Shown here: positions 10,126-21,356 of the stretch, piece by piece | How positions within the stretch are numbered: the stretch's first letter is position 1 | How the letters are laid out: each line of letters opens with the position of its first letter | Origin: Purpureocillium takamizusanense | Taxonomy: Eukaryota > Ascomycota > Sordariomycetes > Hypocreales > Ophiocordycipitaceae | Reading direction: 5' to 3' | Length of the DNA: 64,000 nt | NCBI RefSeq assembly: GCF_022605165.1 | Contig: NC_063074.1 | Location: 1,453,501-1,517,500, forward strand | Position numbers and translations under genes: made by a program | Notes under the pieces: generated by a model | Seen by the model: the letters and a program-made list of their open reading frames with translations, nothing else | Database searches by the model: none | Told to the model about the DNA's origin: nothing

Positions 10126-13100
10126 TGCGACGGTTGATTCTTTTCCGGTGCAAGGAGGGCGGGCGTTGGGTTTGCAGGATTTTTTGGGGGGTTTGCGAAT
10201 AGGAGCTGGCTGTGTCGCCGGTCGGTTGGTGGACGAGAGAAGGGGGTTTTAGGTCTGGCGGCGGGCTGGAATATTTTGTGCCTGCACGTAGGGGGGGCAA
10301 CGGCTGGTTAGCGGAGCTGTGGGACGGACACGTCGGGTCGGGGGGGGGGCATTGGGGGTGTGTTGGAGCTGCCTGCAGCCGGAGCTTGTCGAGGAGAACG
10401 AACAGCTGCTGGCTGGCTGGCTAGCTGACGTAGCTAAGCTAGACAGCTGGCATGGCCGGACGATGGGAAGGGATGAATGGGTGCTCGCGCTCGCACGTAC
10501 CTGAATAGGGAGGGGGGATGCAGCAGCTCGATGGAGGAGGAGACGGCAGATGGCAGATGCAGGATGAAGATGAAGCAAGAGGGAGAGAGCAGGAAGCAGG
10601 AGGATGGAGGAGGGAGGAGGGAGGAGGAGGAGGACACGGAGGTAATGATGACGGAGCGCCTGCGAGACAACCAGACAGATACTACGGGAGCAGCAGGAAT
10701 CGGATCGAATCGACGGGGGTGTAACTGTAGGTAACTGCTAGCACTAAGGGAAGGGGCCTGGAACTTGGCTGCTGCAGTGGTGGTGCGTGGCTCGCCCGGC
10801 ACTTCCAATTTTCCTGCCCACAGCTTCGCCTTAGTAGGCAGTTCTTTTTCTCCCGCGCTGCCGTGCACAGGTGCAGTGCTCAAACGGGCGCGTTGGATGC
10901 TTTGCAGCAAGTACTAGGTAGGTGGGCTTGTTGCCCCCGGAAGCATGTGCCTACCCTCACCGTACATGTCCAGCAGGCCTCTGAGACAGCCCAGGCCCTG
11001 CGCTGGAGTCGCGGTGGAGCACCAGACCTCATCAGCGCTACCTCGAGGGTCATGGAAGCACCTGGCCCGTAGTATTAATAAGGTACCTAAGGTATTCTTT
11101 CGCGAGTGGCGTTTGGACCCGCTGGCGGCGGCGGCCTGATGAGCTGGGTCCCGTCCCGTCCAGCAGCAGCAGGGTCAACAACTCGACTGGACTAGACAGA
11201 GCGACAGGATCAAATGCCCCTTCATCAGTCGGCCTCGGGGGAGCTTCCAGGGCACATGTACTTTGTAGCTCTGGTAGGTGCATCCACGGATACCAGGTAC
11301 AACATCTCGGGCTGGCACTAGAAGGGGCTCCGTGTGTGGCTGGAGAGTGTCGAATGACGCAGGGGGGGTTTGTCTGGTCCGGCTGGCGCTGATAGGGTCG
11401 CGCCACAGCAGGATCAACCGCCAACGACGGCCACTGACAAGGTAAAATCTAGGCGGAGTTCATACTGTATGTACGAAGCACGTTGGCCGACTCTGCCGCC
11501 CACCTGAATAAAACGGCTGTGCGTGGCCCCCGCCGCCGATGAGGGAGGCGCGCATCACGATGGATGGCGTCTTGGTTGACGAGAGGGGAATAGGCTCTAC
11601 TTATGGACCTTGGCTACCGCGTAGTGCCACCTTACCTTGGCAAGCTTGGATCGTTATTAGGAGGTAACTAGTTACCTCACTGACCTTATTAGTACCCAGC
11701 CCTAGTAGTAGATCTACCAGGCTCGCCCATCGTAAAATGACGACGTCGATTTTTCTGCCACTTCTTCCAACAAGTTTCGCCGACGGGGGCACATTACCGT
11801 GAGGTCGGGGCCAGCGGGATGGCCTTGCTTTGCACTCTCTGCAAATTAAATAATTCACCGGGGGCACCAACCAACCCCCCCCCCCCTTCGAGTCCTCTTG
11901 CCTCCAGCAGCAGCATCAAATGACGGCGATGCGCCTGAGGAAACGCCCTTGATCCGTGATGCCCACGCGCAGCAAGCAGGCAGTGTGATTCCCGTCCGCG
12001 TCATATGATCCTTTTCTCTCTCTTCTTCCTTGTGCAACAGGTACTAATGCACGTCGGGTATGATAGGATAGGTTCCTACCGCCCAGCGCCACATCACGCT
12101 ACGCCACGCCCGCCGACCGACTGAACGGCACATGAGCGAGCGGCCTGCCCCCCCTCGTTCTCTCTCTCACCCTCACCCTGTGCCTCGTCGGCGCCCGGAG
12201 TAAGACACACAACTCCTTTCTCGAGGCAGTCCTCTCAAGAAGAAGGCACTTGAATATTTTCCCCCGTCGATCGTAGAGATCAATATAATACTCCATGACA
12301 CGGCACGACACGGCACGGCACGACAACCATTAACAAAAGGCAAGGCAGGCAGGCAAGGCCTGGTATCACTGGCATCATGTCATATCTCTCTCTCGCTCGG
12401 CCGTCTATGGAGCTCTTCTTATTCCTCCCTTCATGGTCCATTGAGGTCTCTTCATCAGCTATGCGCTTGTTCCTCTTTTGTCACACAAGCCGGCGATGCC
12501 GGCGGCGACGCAGATAGATCGACCGCACCCCCGTCCCAATCTCCCGAGATGCCGAGGATGTATCCCCCGACTCCTTCTGGCTGCTCGCGTGAAGGCCAAC
12601 ATCTGCCGCGCCATACTTTGCGCCCCAGATCCTCACTCACATGGCTCGGTCCGGGGGGGGGGGACCACGCGCGCGTGCTCCCTATGCAAGCCCCTGGCAG
12701 GGGGTGGTGGAGCGGGCGGCCGGACAGATCCCCCAGTGCGTGCGTGTGGCGTGCGGTCTACGTTCCCGCAAACTCCGTACGCCGCTGCCATGTTAGTCTT
12801 CAACAGTGGTCGCGCAATCACACAAATCATACAATCACGACGTGCCCGCCCACAGACCGAGAGATATCAAGGGCCGTCAAAGACAGCCCGTCCACTGCAT
12901 ACGTGTCCTAGCAGCTGCCCACAAAACTCCGTGCTAAGTCGAGCCGCCCTCTTCCTCCCACGTCCACTACCTAGCATCCCCTGCGTGTTGGCTTATGACA
13001 TTCTAAGTATTGGTATAATGCCCGCAGAAAGAAAAATAAAGAAGAAAAAGAAACGTGGACCGGCGCGGACGGCGCACGGTCCCAAGATGCGCAATACGCT

Positions 13101-13265
13101 CGCTCTCCTTGAGGCCCCCTGACTCTGCAGTTGAGCGTCCTGACGTGAGCCGGCGCACTCCATGCACGACGGCCAAGACGGCCGCCACATAAAGTAAAAA
13201 CTCCCGTCTCGTACACATAGATGCAAGCCTCTGAACCCAACGCGTCACGAGTCCATTCTCGCAGC
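10126..13265. other. 3.1-kb region without a supported gene
   Basis: Lies between the reticulon start and the RabGAP stop codon. The left part is the reticulon promoter/leader, GA-rich and G-rich (G-runs at about 10021-10036 and 10340-10349). Further right are a G-run at 12653-12663, a poly-C run near 11875-11886 and short TACCTA/GGTACC-type palindromes (for example near 11084). Open frames here are short, overlap on both strands and show no recognisable domain. A non-coding RNA or a small intron-containing gene cannot be excluded. Confidence 0.45.
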
Positions 13266-16200
13266 TCACCGTCGCCAACCCCAGAACCCGCCGCCGGCAA
13301 GAGCAGTACCCGACGTTGATCCTGGCGGCTTGCTGCTTTGATCCGACGATGGCGTCGGCGCATGTCCAGTAAGCCGCCCAAACACCCCCATGGCGAGGGT
13401 TGGGTTCCCCGAGGCGGCCGTCGAAGCCCCTGGGGATTCTCCTGGGGGTATTCCGCAGGCCTTGCGGAGAGCCTCCAGCTTCTGTTTCGCCTCCTCTGCT
13501 TCTTGCTTCGCTGTTGCCTCGGCCGTCTTGGCCTGAACGAGCTCCAGCAGTAGCGCTTCGTGCTCGTTGGGCGGCGTCTTGGTCCCAGTCGACGCGGCGG
13601 ATGACACCACAGGCTCGTGCGGCTGCGGCAGCGACGATGCCCGCTTGTTGTACTCGGGGCCATTCGACGGCGTCGACACGCTGCGTCCAAGTTTGAATTC
13701 TCTCAGCCCACCACTGCTGCTGCTCTTGAGCGTCCACTCCGATTCCGTCGTGTCTCGACTGGGCTCAATCGCTGATCCCGCTGACACCCTGGTGCGAAGG
13801 CCGTGGATTTGCTTCTCCAGCCTTTGCTTATCCTGATGGAGCGTTCGCACATGCCCATGCCGCTCTCGCAACTGCTCTTTCAAAGACGTTATCTCTTGGC
13901 CCATGTCGTAGATTCGGCGATTAAGTTCCTGAGACAAGGACATTGCGCTGACCAGCTGGTCTTTGACCGTCAGTAGCTCCTCTCTGAGCTGCGACTTGGA
14001 CTGCGCTAGTGAGGAACGGTGCTTCTTGTCCTCGTTTCCAAAGCGCGTATCTACCCTGTCAAGCAGCTCTGAGAGGTCCTCGGCCGACGGCGCACACGTG
14101 TCGGTAGGAGGTGACTCGGGCGCCGGCTCTGGAGCCGCCATGGAGTCGGTTGCGATATCGTCTGCTCCCTCTTCGTCCGCCGATGCATCCTGGCTCGTTG
14201 CCTTCTTGCGCAGCCCGTCAAGCAACAACCGGACCGCCTTACGGTCCTCTTCTCGCTCCTCTCGCTCCCACTGAAGCTGGTTGGTCTGGAGGGTATGGTT
14301 CCGCTGCAGCTCGCTCAGGGCCGTCAACAGATCCTCAATCTGGCTATGCAAGTATCTTTCGTCGGCGGACTTGGCGGCGCCTGGCGCCAGCTTGGGCCCG
14401 ACAGGCGTCGACTCGCGGCTCGATGGTTCGTCCTCGGCGTTCGAGGACGCGCGTGAGACGGTGGTGGCGTCCGTCAGGGACGAGCTCGCGACGCTCGCCG
14501 AGCTGGCCTCGATCGAGTTCAGCGTCGACGCTATGCTCTGCTTTGATGCACTGCGCCGCAGCATGCTCAACGGCCGTGACGGGGCGGTGAGTCCGGGGGC
14601 GAGCGTGGCATGCTTGGTCCCCGCTGACGATGCCCATATCCGGCCGAGGAAGCGGCTTGCAGCGGTGGTGATGTCCGAGGCTCGCGCCGTGTTGGCCGTC
14701 GCAACTAGAGACTCCCTGTAGCCCTGCTCCAGCTGCGAGAGCCTCTCCCTGGACACGATGGCTGTGAGGCCGACAAAGTCCTGGACGAATTCGTCGGCGT
14801 CGTAGTGGTAGCAGTCCCACAAACCCCGAGAAAGAAGCAGCTGCATAACATCCTCGAGCTCCGTGCAAGCAAGCAGTCGTTCTTCATTCTTCCTCATTAG
14901 GGAGAGGGCGACTCTCATTAGGGTCTCGGAAGCGCCCTCGGCGAAGATGACGTCGTAGATGCGAAATAGCATGGGTAATGGGCATGTGACTGCGAAGAAG
15001 CTGAGGAACCACTGCGAGACGTAGGCAGTCTCCACCTGAAGCTCTTCCAGGTGAGCCGACAACGTGGGTAGGCTTTGCCGGAGCAGCTGGCGAAATTGAT
15101 AGATGCGGACATGCAGCCCAGAGAGGTCCGGCAGAAAGCACGCGCGCAAGTCATATCGCTCCATCAACCTAACAAGCCGTCAGCATTGCCAACAAGGGGG
15201 ACACGGGCAAAGGAAAGACACAAGTCATACCGAACCAGAACGCAAAATGCTTGTTTATCGGGCATGTGCATCAACAACGGCCCAACCAGGAATGCGAGGC
15301 CTTGGCAGTAGCCGATTTTGGTGTCATACAGACTAAAAGACTTGAGGACACGACCAAGCATGCGCTGCCCGTCTCCTTCCGAGTCGCGGAACATGTCGAC
15401 GCCCGGAAAGCTTCTGCCCAGATCCTTGCCGATGAGGGGCTCATAAGGGCTGGACTCGCCGCAGAAACGCTCGTATTGCTCCTCGAGGACCGAATCGCGG
15501 GCGCCAGACATGCTCTGCCAGACGACGCCACGGAGGGGCGGCGGGATGCCCTTGCGGATCTTGTTCGACAAGAGGGTTGGCAAGCGTGCGGCCGTCTGTT
15601 GGTAGTCCTTGACCAGAGCGGCATAGAACTCGAGGTCCGTCATGGGAGGGGGTGGGAGCATCGAGTACCTGAGGGCGGGAGGCGTCGGGCCATGGACCAT
15701 CTGGCGTAGTTGAGCCATCGACGGCGGTCGGGGTCTGCTGGCAGTCTGTCGCTCAACAGCCTGGACCTTGACACTCTTTGGGTTAGTAGCCAACTTTGCA
15801 TTCTCTTGTTCCAGCCGCGCCAGGAGCAGTGCCGTCGACTATACAAGGTTAGCATCGTGATGACGGAAGAGCGGCGAGTGCAGAGGGATCGACACGCACA
15901 TTGTCAGTCTCGTCATCCTTGACCTGCTCATCCTCTGTCTTTTCCAGCTGTTCCCAATCCACCTCCTCCAGATCATCCTCACTTTCAGGGCCACCATGGA
16001 CAGCGTAGTCCCCTAATTCATCTTGCAGGCTGCGGCTGCTCGCGTCGGTAGACGATACGGTTACGAACGAGTCTCGTTGCGCCACGGAAAATCCGCTGGT
16101 CCTGTCGCTGCTCGCGTCGAGGAGCTCGCCATCGCTGCCCCGCGGCAAGGCAGAATCTCGGCCGGCCGGTGTCGTATCGAGGGTGAGCGAGGGCGGCTCC

Positions 16201-16406
16201 GAGAGCCTCACGGTTACCATGGAGTCGTGAGCCATCTTGGGCGTCTCGGCTCCCGTCTCGTCCGCCGTGTCCGTAACGTCCGCGGTGTTCGTGATGGCCG
16301 CGATGTCCACGGCTGCCGTGCTGGGTTCCAAGTTTTCCGGCGGGGAGGATTGCGCGGCATGGTGGTCATCGTCGTCGTCTTTCCCGCTCAAGACCATTGC
16401 CGTCAT
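13266..16406 (-). CDS. GYP5: TBC-domain Rab GTPase-activating protein, Gyp5/EVI5 type
   Basis: Stimulates GTP hydrolysis by Ypt/Rab proteins in ER-Golgi and polarised secretion (Gyp5 role in yeast). Exons on the minus strand are 16406-15900, 15838-15231 and 15168-13266, all in phase, for about 1005 residues. The N-terminal exon is acidic and Ser/Thr-rich and ends with LEEVDWEQLEKTEDEQ. The TBC domain begins at RKGIPPPLRGVVW; the arginine-finger motif IxxDxxR is seen as IGKDLGR (I305, D308, R311) and the glutamine-finger motif YxQG as GYCQGL (Y346, Q348), so both catalytic fingers are present. A long Gln/Glu/Arg-rich region near residues 580-790 should form a coiled coil. The gene lies alone between two non-coding stretches. 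An in-frame ATG nine bases downstream (16397) is an alternative start. Confidence 0.9.
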
Positions 16407-18330
16407 CGGGAGGGCCGAGGGACGGATCGAGGGGTGGTCGGGGCTGGAATGCGGTATGCCGGAGCAGGGCGCAGGGCCGCGCGCTTCTCGAACGAGCCGG
16501 ACGTGTGTCAGGGCAAAGGGTCAAGTCGGGGCCACACGCGGACACAGCCCACACTATCCTCCACCAGGGGACCCAGCCGTCCGCTTCAGGGCGATGTGTA
16601 TTACAGCACGTATACTGGTCGGCAGGCTCGACGTCAATGACGGTTCTCGAAGTGCAAGTGGCCAGTCGGCAGGCCAGAAGAAAGGGCGGCGCGGTCTTGT
16701 CGTTTCATCGAGCGGCTCGCAGGGGCTGAGACAGGGCGGATGGCAAAGCCGGCAGAGGCCCTGAATCTGGCAGATCTGGATACTATACGGGATGACGAGG
16801 GGACCGGAATGCCAACCAGGGGCAGGCAATTGCAAGTACGTACAAGCACGCTCTGGAAACGGGGGTGGGAAAAGAGACGATCAAGCAAGGAGGAGCAACC
16901 AAGCGAGTGCGGCGTATGCAATAGTAGCAGTGGGCCGGCAGTCAAAAGGGACTGTACGGGGGGATAGGCGGTAGAAACAAGAGCACGACAGGGTTAAAGG
17001 AGCGACGACGCGATATGGGTGGGAAACAAGGGAACGCTGGACAAGCTGGTGTGGAGTCGCGGGTCGAGGTCGCGTTGCTGGAGGGTCGCGGCCGCTGGTC
17101 CTGCAGCTCCCGAGGGGGGAGGGCGGGCTGCTCCAAGGCCGCGGGCTTCCGTCGGTTGTTAGGGGGATACCGGCCAAGCAGGGGCGGTCGTAACGTCGAT
17201 CAGGGGCAGTTGCATCCAGGCCCTGGAGTAGCCGTTAAACGGCGGTGCGTTTTGGTCAGGCGGATGGAAGATGTCCATTGGCGCACCGTTTGGCACTGCG
17301 AGCGCCCACCCCCCCTGAAATGCTGGACCGTCGGGACGGTACCTGACATGCACGGGCACCTCATCAGTGGCAGTTGTTGGCGTCGCTTCCATTGCCCTGT
17401 CGACTGTGCAGGACGCCTCCCTAGCGCCACTGCGAAATTGGCTGCTGTCGACTCAGGGCCTCCAGTCCCCGTCCCATTGGATCCCGGCCACCACATCAAA
17501 AATCGTCGAAAGCCGTTCGCGGGCGCAAACTGCGTCTGCTGGTTGGTCCCCGGCGAGGTCGAGGTTCGGCAGGCGGCCGGACGGGAGGGACCCCCTGGAC
17601 ACAGCGCTTGGGGGCGAAATTACGTCTGCTGGGGTCGCTCTCATGCGCTGACCGCCATCCCTTGGTTGGATCCATGCGTTCGGCATCGGCATCGCCGTCG
17701 TCCATGACATGACACGACGATGGCGGCGTCGCGCTGGGCGGTCATCTGAACCGCGACAAGCACCGCCTTCCTTTTGTCTTTGCCTGGTCTTGGGGTGCCG
17801 ATGGCAAATGCGCAAACCCAGACATCGAATTCCGCGTCAAGCGACGGCTATCCACCCATCCCTCGCGTCCTTCCCTGCCCCCCGGTCGCCCTCGGTGCCA
17901 AGGTATGTTATACGTATATATATCAATGCTACCCCTCGTTCATTAGGGACGCATGACACCAATGATGTTTGCCTTCCGGAGTAAGTCACCGTGTGCCAGG
18001 ATGCAGGAACTTACCTACCCGAGCCGAGCCAACCTTGATTACGAAGATGGAGCTCTTTTACCTGTACAGTATGAAGCAGGTACGTACAGAGACATCCGCG
18101 ATGACGTTGCTGTGCATATAGAGCACCAACCCGCTGTTCTACATCGGCCGGTAATCCTGGAGGTGACTCCAAGATGCCGCACAATCGTATGACAGCCACG
18201 CAACTACCAAACCCCCAAGGGAGCGCAGGCAAACCACGGCGTCAGTCACAGAAGCACACACGCGCCCAGGGCAAAACGGTAACACAATCAATGGTGGCTG
18301 TTGCTTTCCTATCCGCTCTATTTTGTTACA
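16407..18330. other. 1.9-kb region without a supported gene
   Basis: Holds the promoter side of the GYP5-type gene and the 3' flank of the sugar transporter. Open frames up to about 230 codons occur on both strands but overlap each other and have no domain I recognise. A short AT stretch (about 17910-17930) is the only compositional feature. Confidence 0.45.
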
Positions 18331-19959
18331 TCACAAATCGCCGCCCTTGAGCTCGCTCACTTGGGCCACCGTCTCCTCCGTCCTCTCCTTGGCCAGGGAC
18401 GCGTTGCGCGGGTTCGGCGCCTTGAAGATCTCGTTGAGCTCCTCGAGCGTGTGGCCCTTGGTCTCGACCATGAGGAAGAAGTAGTAGACAGCCTCGAGGG
18501 AGCACGTGGCCAGGTAGATAAAGTACGTCTTCCAGGCAATCTTCTCGAGGGCGATGGGCAGGGCGAACTGGTTCACCAGGCCGGCCGCGTTGCCGGCAAT
18601 GTTCTGCAGCGCCATGCCCTTGGCGCGCTGCTCAAACGACAGCACCTCGACCGGGTACAGCGCCTGCAGGGGCGTGTAGGCGCACGAGAAGACGATGTTG
18701 ATGAGGAAGATGAATGCAATGGACGCGTTTGCCGCCGCCGTGTTGCCCGAGGTGGTGAAGGCGCCCGTGCCACCGATCATGCCGCCCCAGAGCAGGGCCA
18801 GGCCAATGCAGCACGTAATGAGCATCTTGCGGCGGCCGAAGCGGTCCATGAGGGTGGCGCCCGTGCACGAGGCGACACCGCCCGCGATGGTGATGCCCAG
18901 GTTGATATCCAGCACCGTCGTCGCGTCTGTGATGCCCGTCGTCTGCAGCAGGCCCGGCAGGAAGTAGGAGACGCCGCCCTGGCCGGTCCACTGGCTGAAG
19001 GCGGAGACGGCCACGGCGCAGAGGATGGCGCGGTACACGGCGGCGCGCGAGTTGAAGAGGCAGCGGTAGTCCCACCAGCGCTTGTCGGCGCCGTCGAGCT
19101 CCAGCTCGTCCTCGAACTCGCGCAGCTGCAGCTGCACGTACAGCGAGTCGGGGTTGTCGTTGCCGTGGTACTTGACGAGGATGTCGCGGCACTGGGCCGG
19201 GCGGCCGTGCACGTACAGCCAGCGCGGCGACTCGGGCGAGAAGAAGCACGCCGGGACCAGCAGGGCGGGGAAGGCCAGCTGGAGGTACGTCGGGATCAGC
19301 CACGAGGCGTTGCCCGTGAGGCCGGCGCAGCCGCGTAGGACGGCGGCGGCCAGCACGGCGCCGAGGTAGTATCCGCAGTTGTAGAGGCCGGTGATGACGC
19401 CGCGGTAGGCCGGGTGAGCAAACTCGACCACGTACGACGGGCAGGCGACGTTGGCGATGCAGGCGCCGAAGCCGAGGAAGAAGCGGCCGGCCAGGTACTG
19501 CGGCAGGGCGTGCGACGTCACCTGGATGACGACGCCCATGGCGACGAAGACGCAGCCGAAGACGATGCCCACGCGGCGGCCCCACGTATCGGTGGCCGGG
19601 CCGACAAACGGCAGGGCGCAGACGGAGCCGATGGAGTACATGCTGGAGATGTAGGCCGTCTTGACGCCGACGATGCCGGCCCCAAACTGGTGCTGGAACG
19701 AGGGCATAGCGAGCATGTTGCCCATGAGGGCGCCGTCGAAGCCGCCCATGGTCGAGCCGAGGAACATGAAGCCGCAGATGATGTACAGCTGTATCATGCG
19801 CTTGCTGCTCTTCTTGATGGGCTCCAGCCGCTGCACCACTTCGAGGGCGGCGACGCCTCGCTGGTGCACGAGCACATCGACGGCGTCGTCAACCGGTCTC
19901 TCGACATGGTCCGAGCCGACGGACCCTTGCTTGCCTTGGGCGGCGGCGGTGGTGTCCAT
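18331..19959 (-). CDS. MFS sugar transporter, lactose/disaccharide permease type
   Basis: Intronless 542-residue protein with about 12 hydrophobic segments. Sugar-porter family motifs are clear: TDTWGRRVGIVFG after TM2, PESPRWLYVHGR before the central loop, MDRFGRRKMLI in the second half, and VETKGHTLEELNEIF at the end of TM12. The segment QWTGQGGVSYFLPGLLQTTG matches the LAC12-like branch, whose members carry lactose, cellobiose and related disaccharides. The N-terminus is cytoplasmic and has no signal peptide. It is transcribed away from the GH130 gene across a shared 1.4-kb upstream region and is one of four genes suggesting import and hydrolysis of beta-mannosides. That substrate is inferred only from the neighbours; ordinary hexose or other disaccharide transport is possible. 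Confidence 0.85.
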   Translation of the reverse strand: MDTTAAAQGKQGSVGSDHVERPVDDAVDVLVHQRGVAALEVVQRLEPIKKSSKRMIQLYIICGFMFLGSTMGGFDGALMGNMLAMPSFQHQFGAGIVGVKTAYISSMYSIGSVCALPFVGPATDTWGRRVGIVFGCVFVAMGVVIQVTSHALPQYLAGRFFLGFGACIANVACPSYVVEFAHPAYRGVITGLYNCGYYLGAVLAAAVLRGCAGLTGNASWLIPTYLQLAFPALLVPACFFSPESPRWLYVHGRPAQCRDILVKYHGNDNPDSLYVQLQLREFEDELELDGADKRWWDYRCLFNSRAAVYRAILCAVAVSAFSQWTGQGGVSYFLPGLLQTTGITDATTVLDINLGITIAGGVASCTGATLMDRFGRRKMLITCCIGLALLWGGMIGGTGAFTTSGNTAAANASIAFIFLINIVFSCAYTPLQALYPVEVLSFEQRAKGMALQNIAGNAAGLVNQFALPIALEKIAWKTYFIYLATCSLEAVYYFFLMVETKGHTLEELNEIFKAPNPRNASLAKERTEETVAQVSELKGGDL

Positions 19960-19970
19960 GACGGGGAGCG

Positions 19971-19999
19971 CAGGCAGGCAGGCAGGCAGGCAGGCAGGC
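19971..19999. repeat. (CAGG)7 tetranucleotide repeat
   Basis: Seven tandem CAGG units ending 12 bp upstream of the transporter start codon, so they probably lie in its 5' leader (CCTG on the coding strand). Confidence 0.9.
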
Positions 20000-21261
20000 T
20001 TATTGTATCGGGGATCCAGGAGAAGGGCAGGAGCTCCAAGGCGAGTGGGCTTGCGATCTGCACGCTATGGGTTCCCCGGATTTCAGCAGACGCATGGCCG
20101 TGATTTTATACAGGACGACATTGGGGTTTGGTTCAAGGGGTAGAGCGAGAGAGAGTGAGAGTGAGAGTCGCCTCGCCGCCTCGTCGTCGTCCTCGACGGA
20201 GGCGTCCTGCCGAATTCCCGACAATTTTGCCGCTCTCATGGTCGGGGGAGGGGCCTGGACACAGGGTTGGGAGAATCTGGACCGGACCCATCCCGCAGAG
20301 CCAGACGGCATTTCTCGAGCCGACTCCGGCGTCGCGCATGGCGAGATCGTGTGGGGCAGAAAGTGTGTGTGCGTGTGTGTGTGTGCCGTGGCGCTTGCTC
20401 GCTCGCTCGCTCGCTGGTCGTTGTGTGTGAGAGCGCGAGTGTGGTGGTGTTTGTTTGGTGCGACAGGGCGAGCGAGCACACGGCCGACGTTTTTTCCGAC
20501 TTGCCCGCCCAGGGGTTCCTCCTCCTTGGGACGATTCGATGGGGATGGCCTGCCCGGCGTCGGTCAGTCGGACCTTTCACCCCACGCCGATCGACTTTCT
20601 GGCATCAAATCACCCCACGATGCGGGGGGAGGATGAGGCAGGCAGACGAAGCAGGCAACGAAGTGCATCGAAAACTGATTCCTAGGTTGGAGGTGCCTGC
20701 CCCCTGCTGACAGCGGTCCACTTCGGTCGTGCGACTAGTTAACTAGTACCAGCAACTTATTAGTGCCGCCGTAGCAAGAAACAATCGTTTTTCTCTGCCT
20801 TGCTATTTCTCCGGGCGCCTGCAATGGCCAGAGTCGTCAGCGAAAACGGAGCCTCCAGGTGCGTCTCGGTGAGCAAGGCGGATGCGCCACAGCGGGCTCG
20901 TCGGCGCTACAGGAGCGTAGCCTCGTCTAATTCTCCTGGAATCACGCGGGTTTGCGTGCAAAAACGTCCGGCCCGAGTGGCGCACGTCGACAGGTTTGCC
21001 TCTTCAATACGTTTGTCGACCTTGACAGGTACTTGGCCGGCCGGTATAGTCCTTGTAGCGAGCATCTCTACCTAGTACCCACCTACCTTGCACCTCTCCG
21101 TGCTTGCATACATGTGGGTAGCTTGGTAGGTATGGATTCTATGGAAGGACAATGTCGGCATTGTCCCCCCAAACACTTGGAGAACCCCGACCTTTTCCCC
21201 GACGCCCATCGCAGTATCAATGACTGCATCCTTGGGGGCCATCCCTCACCCGATCACCAAA

Positions 21262-21277
21262 TATAAAGAAATATAAA
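21262..21277 (+). promoter_or_regulatory. paired TATA boxes of the GH130 gene
   Basis: Two TATAAA hexamers ten bases apart, about 80-95 bp upstream of the GH130 ATG at 21357, in a locally A-rich stretch. Confidence 0.5.
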
Positions 21278-21356
21278 CCAAGAAACCCAAGAAAGACCAT
21301 GTAGGTTTTTCTCGCCTCTTCATCGCGACCCCCCAACACCATCCGCCACCACCATC

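Larger units (their letters stand above)
19960..21356. promoter_or_regulatory. divergent upstream region shared by sugar transporter and GH130 gene
   Basis: About 1.4 kb between divergent start codons. It contains a (CAGG)7 tract at 19971-19999 only 12 bp upstream of the transporter ATG, GA-rich repeats (20140-20170), a GT-rich and (GCTC)n stretch (20360-20412), and two TATAAA elements (21262-21267 and 21272-21277) about 80-95 bp before the GH130 ATG. GC-rich half-sites such as CCGGCCGG near 21038 could bind Zn2Cys6 factors, but no site can be assigned with confidence. Confidence 0.5.

Noticed and set aside
10126..13265. tRNA or other structured RNA genes in the large gaps
   Set aside because: No convincing A-box/B-box pair or cloverleaf was found by eye; a tRNAscan or Infernal run would settle it.
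18301..19338. 345-codon plus-strand frame opposite the sugar transporter
   Set aside because: Mirror of the transporter frame with Glu/Arg/Ala bias; the minus-strand frame has all the MFS motifs.
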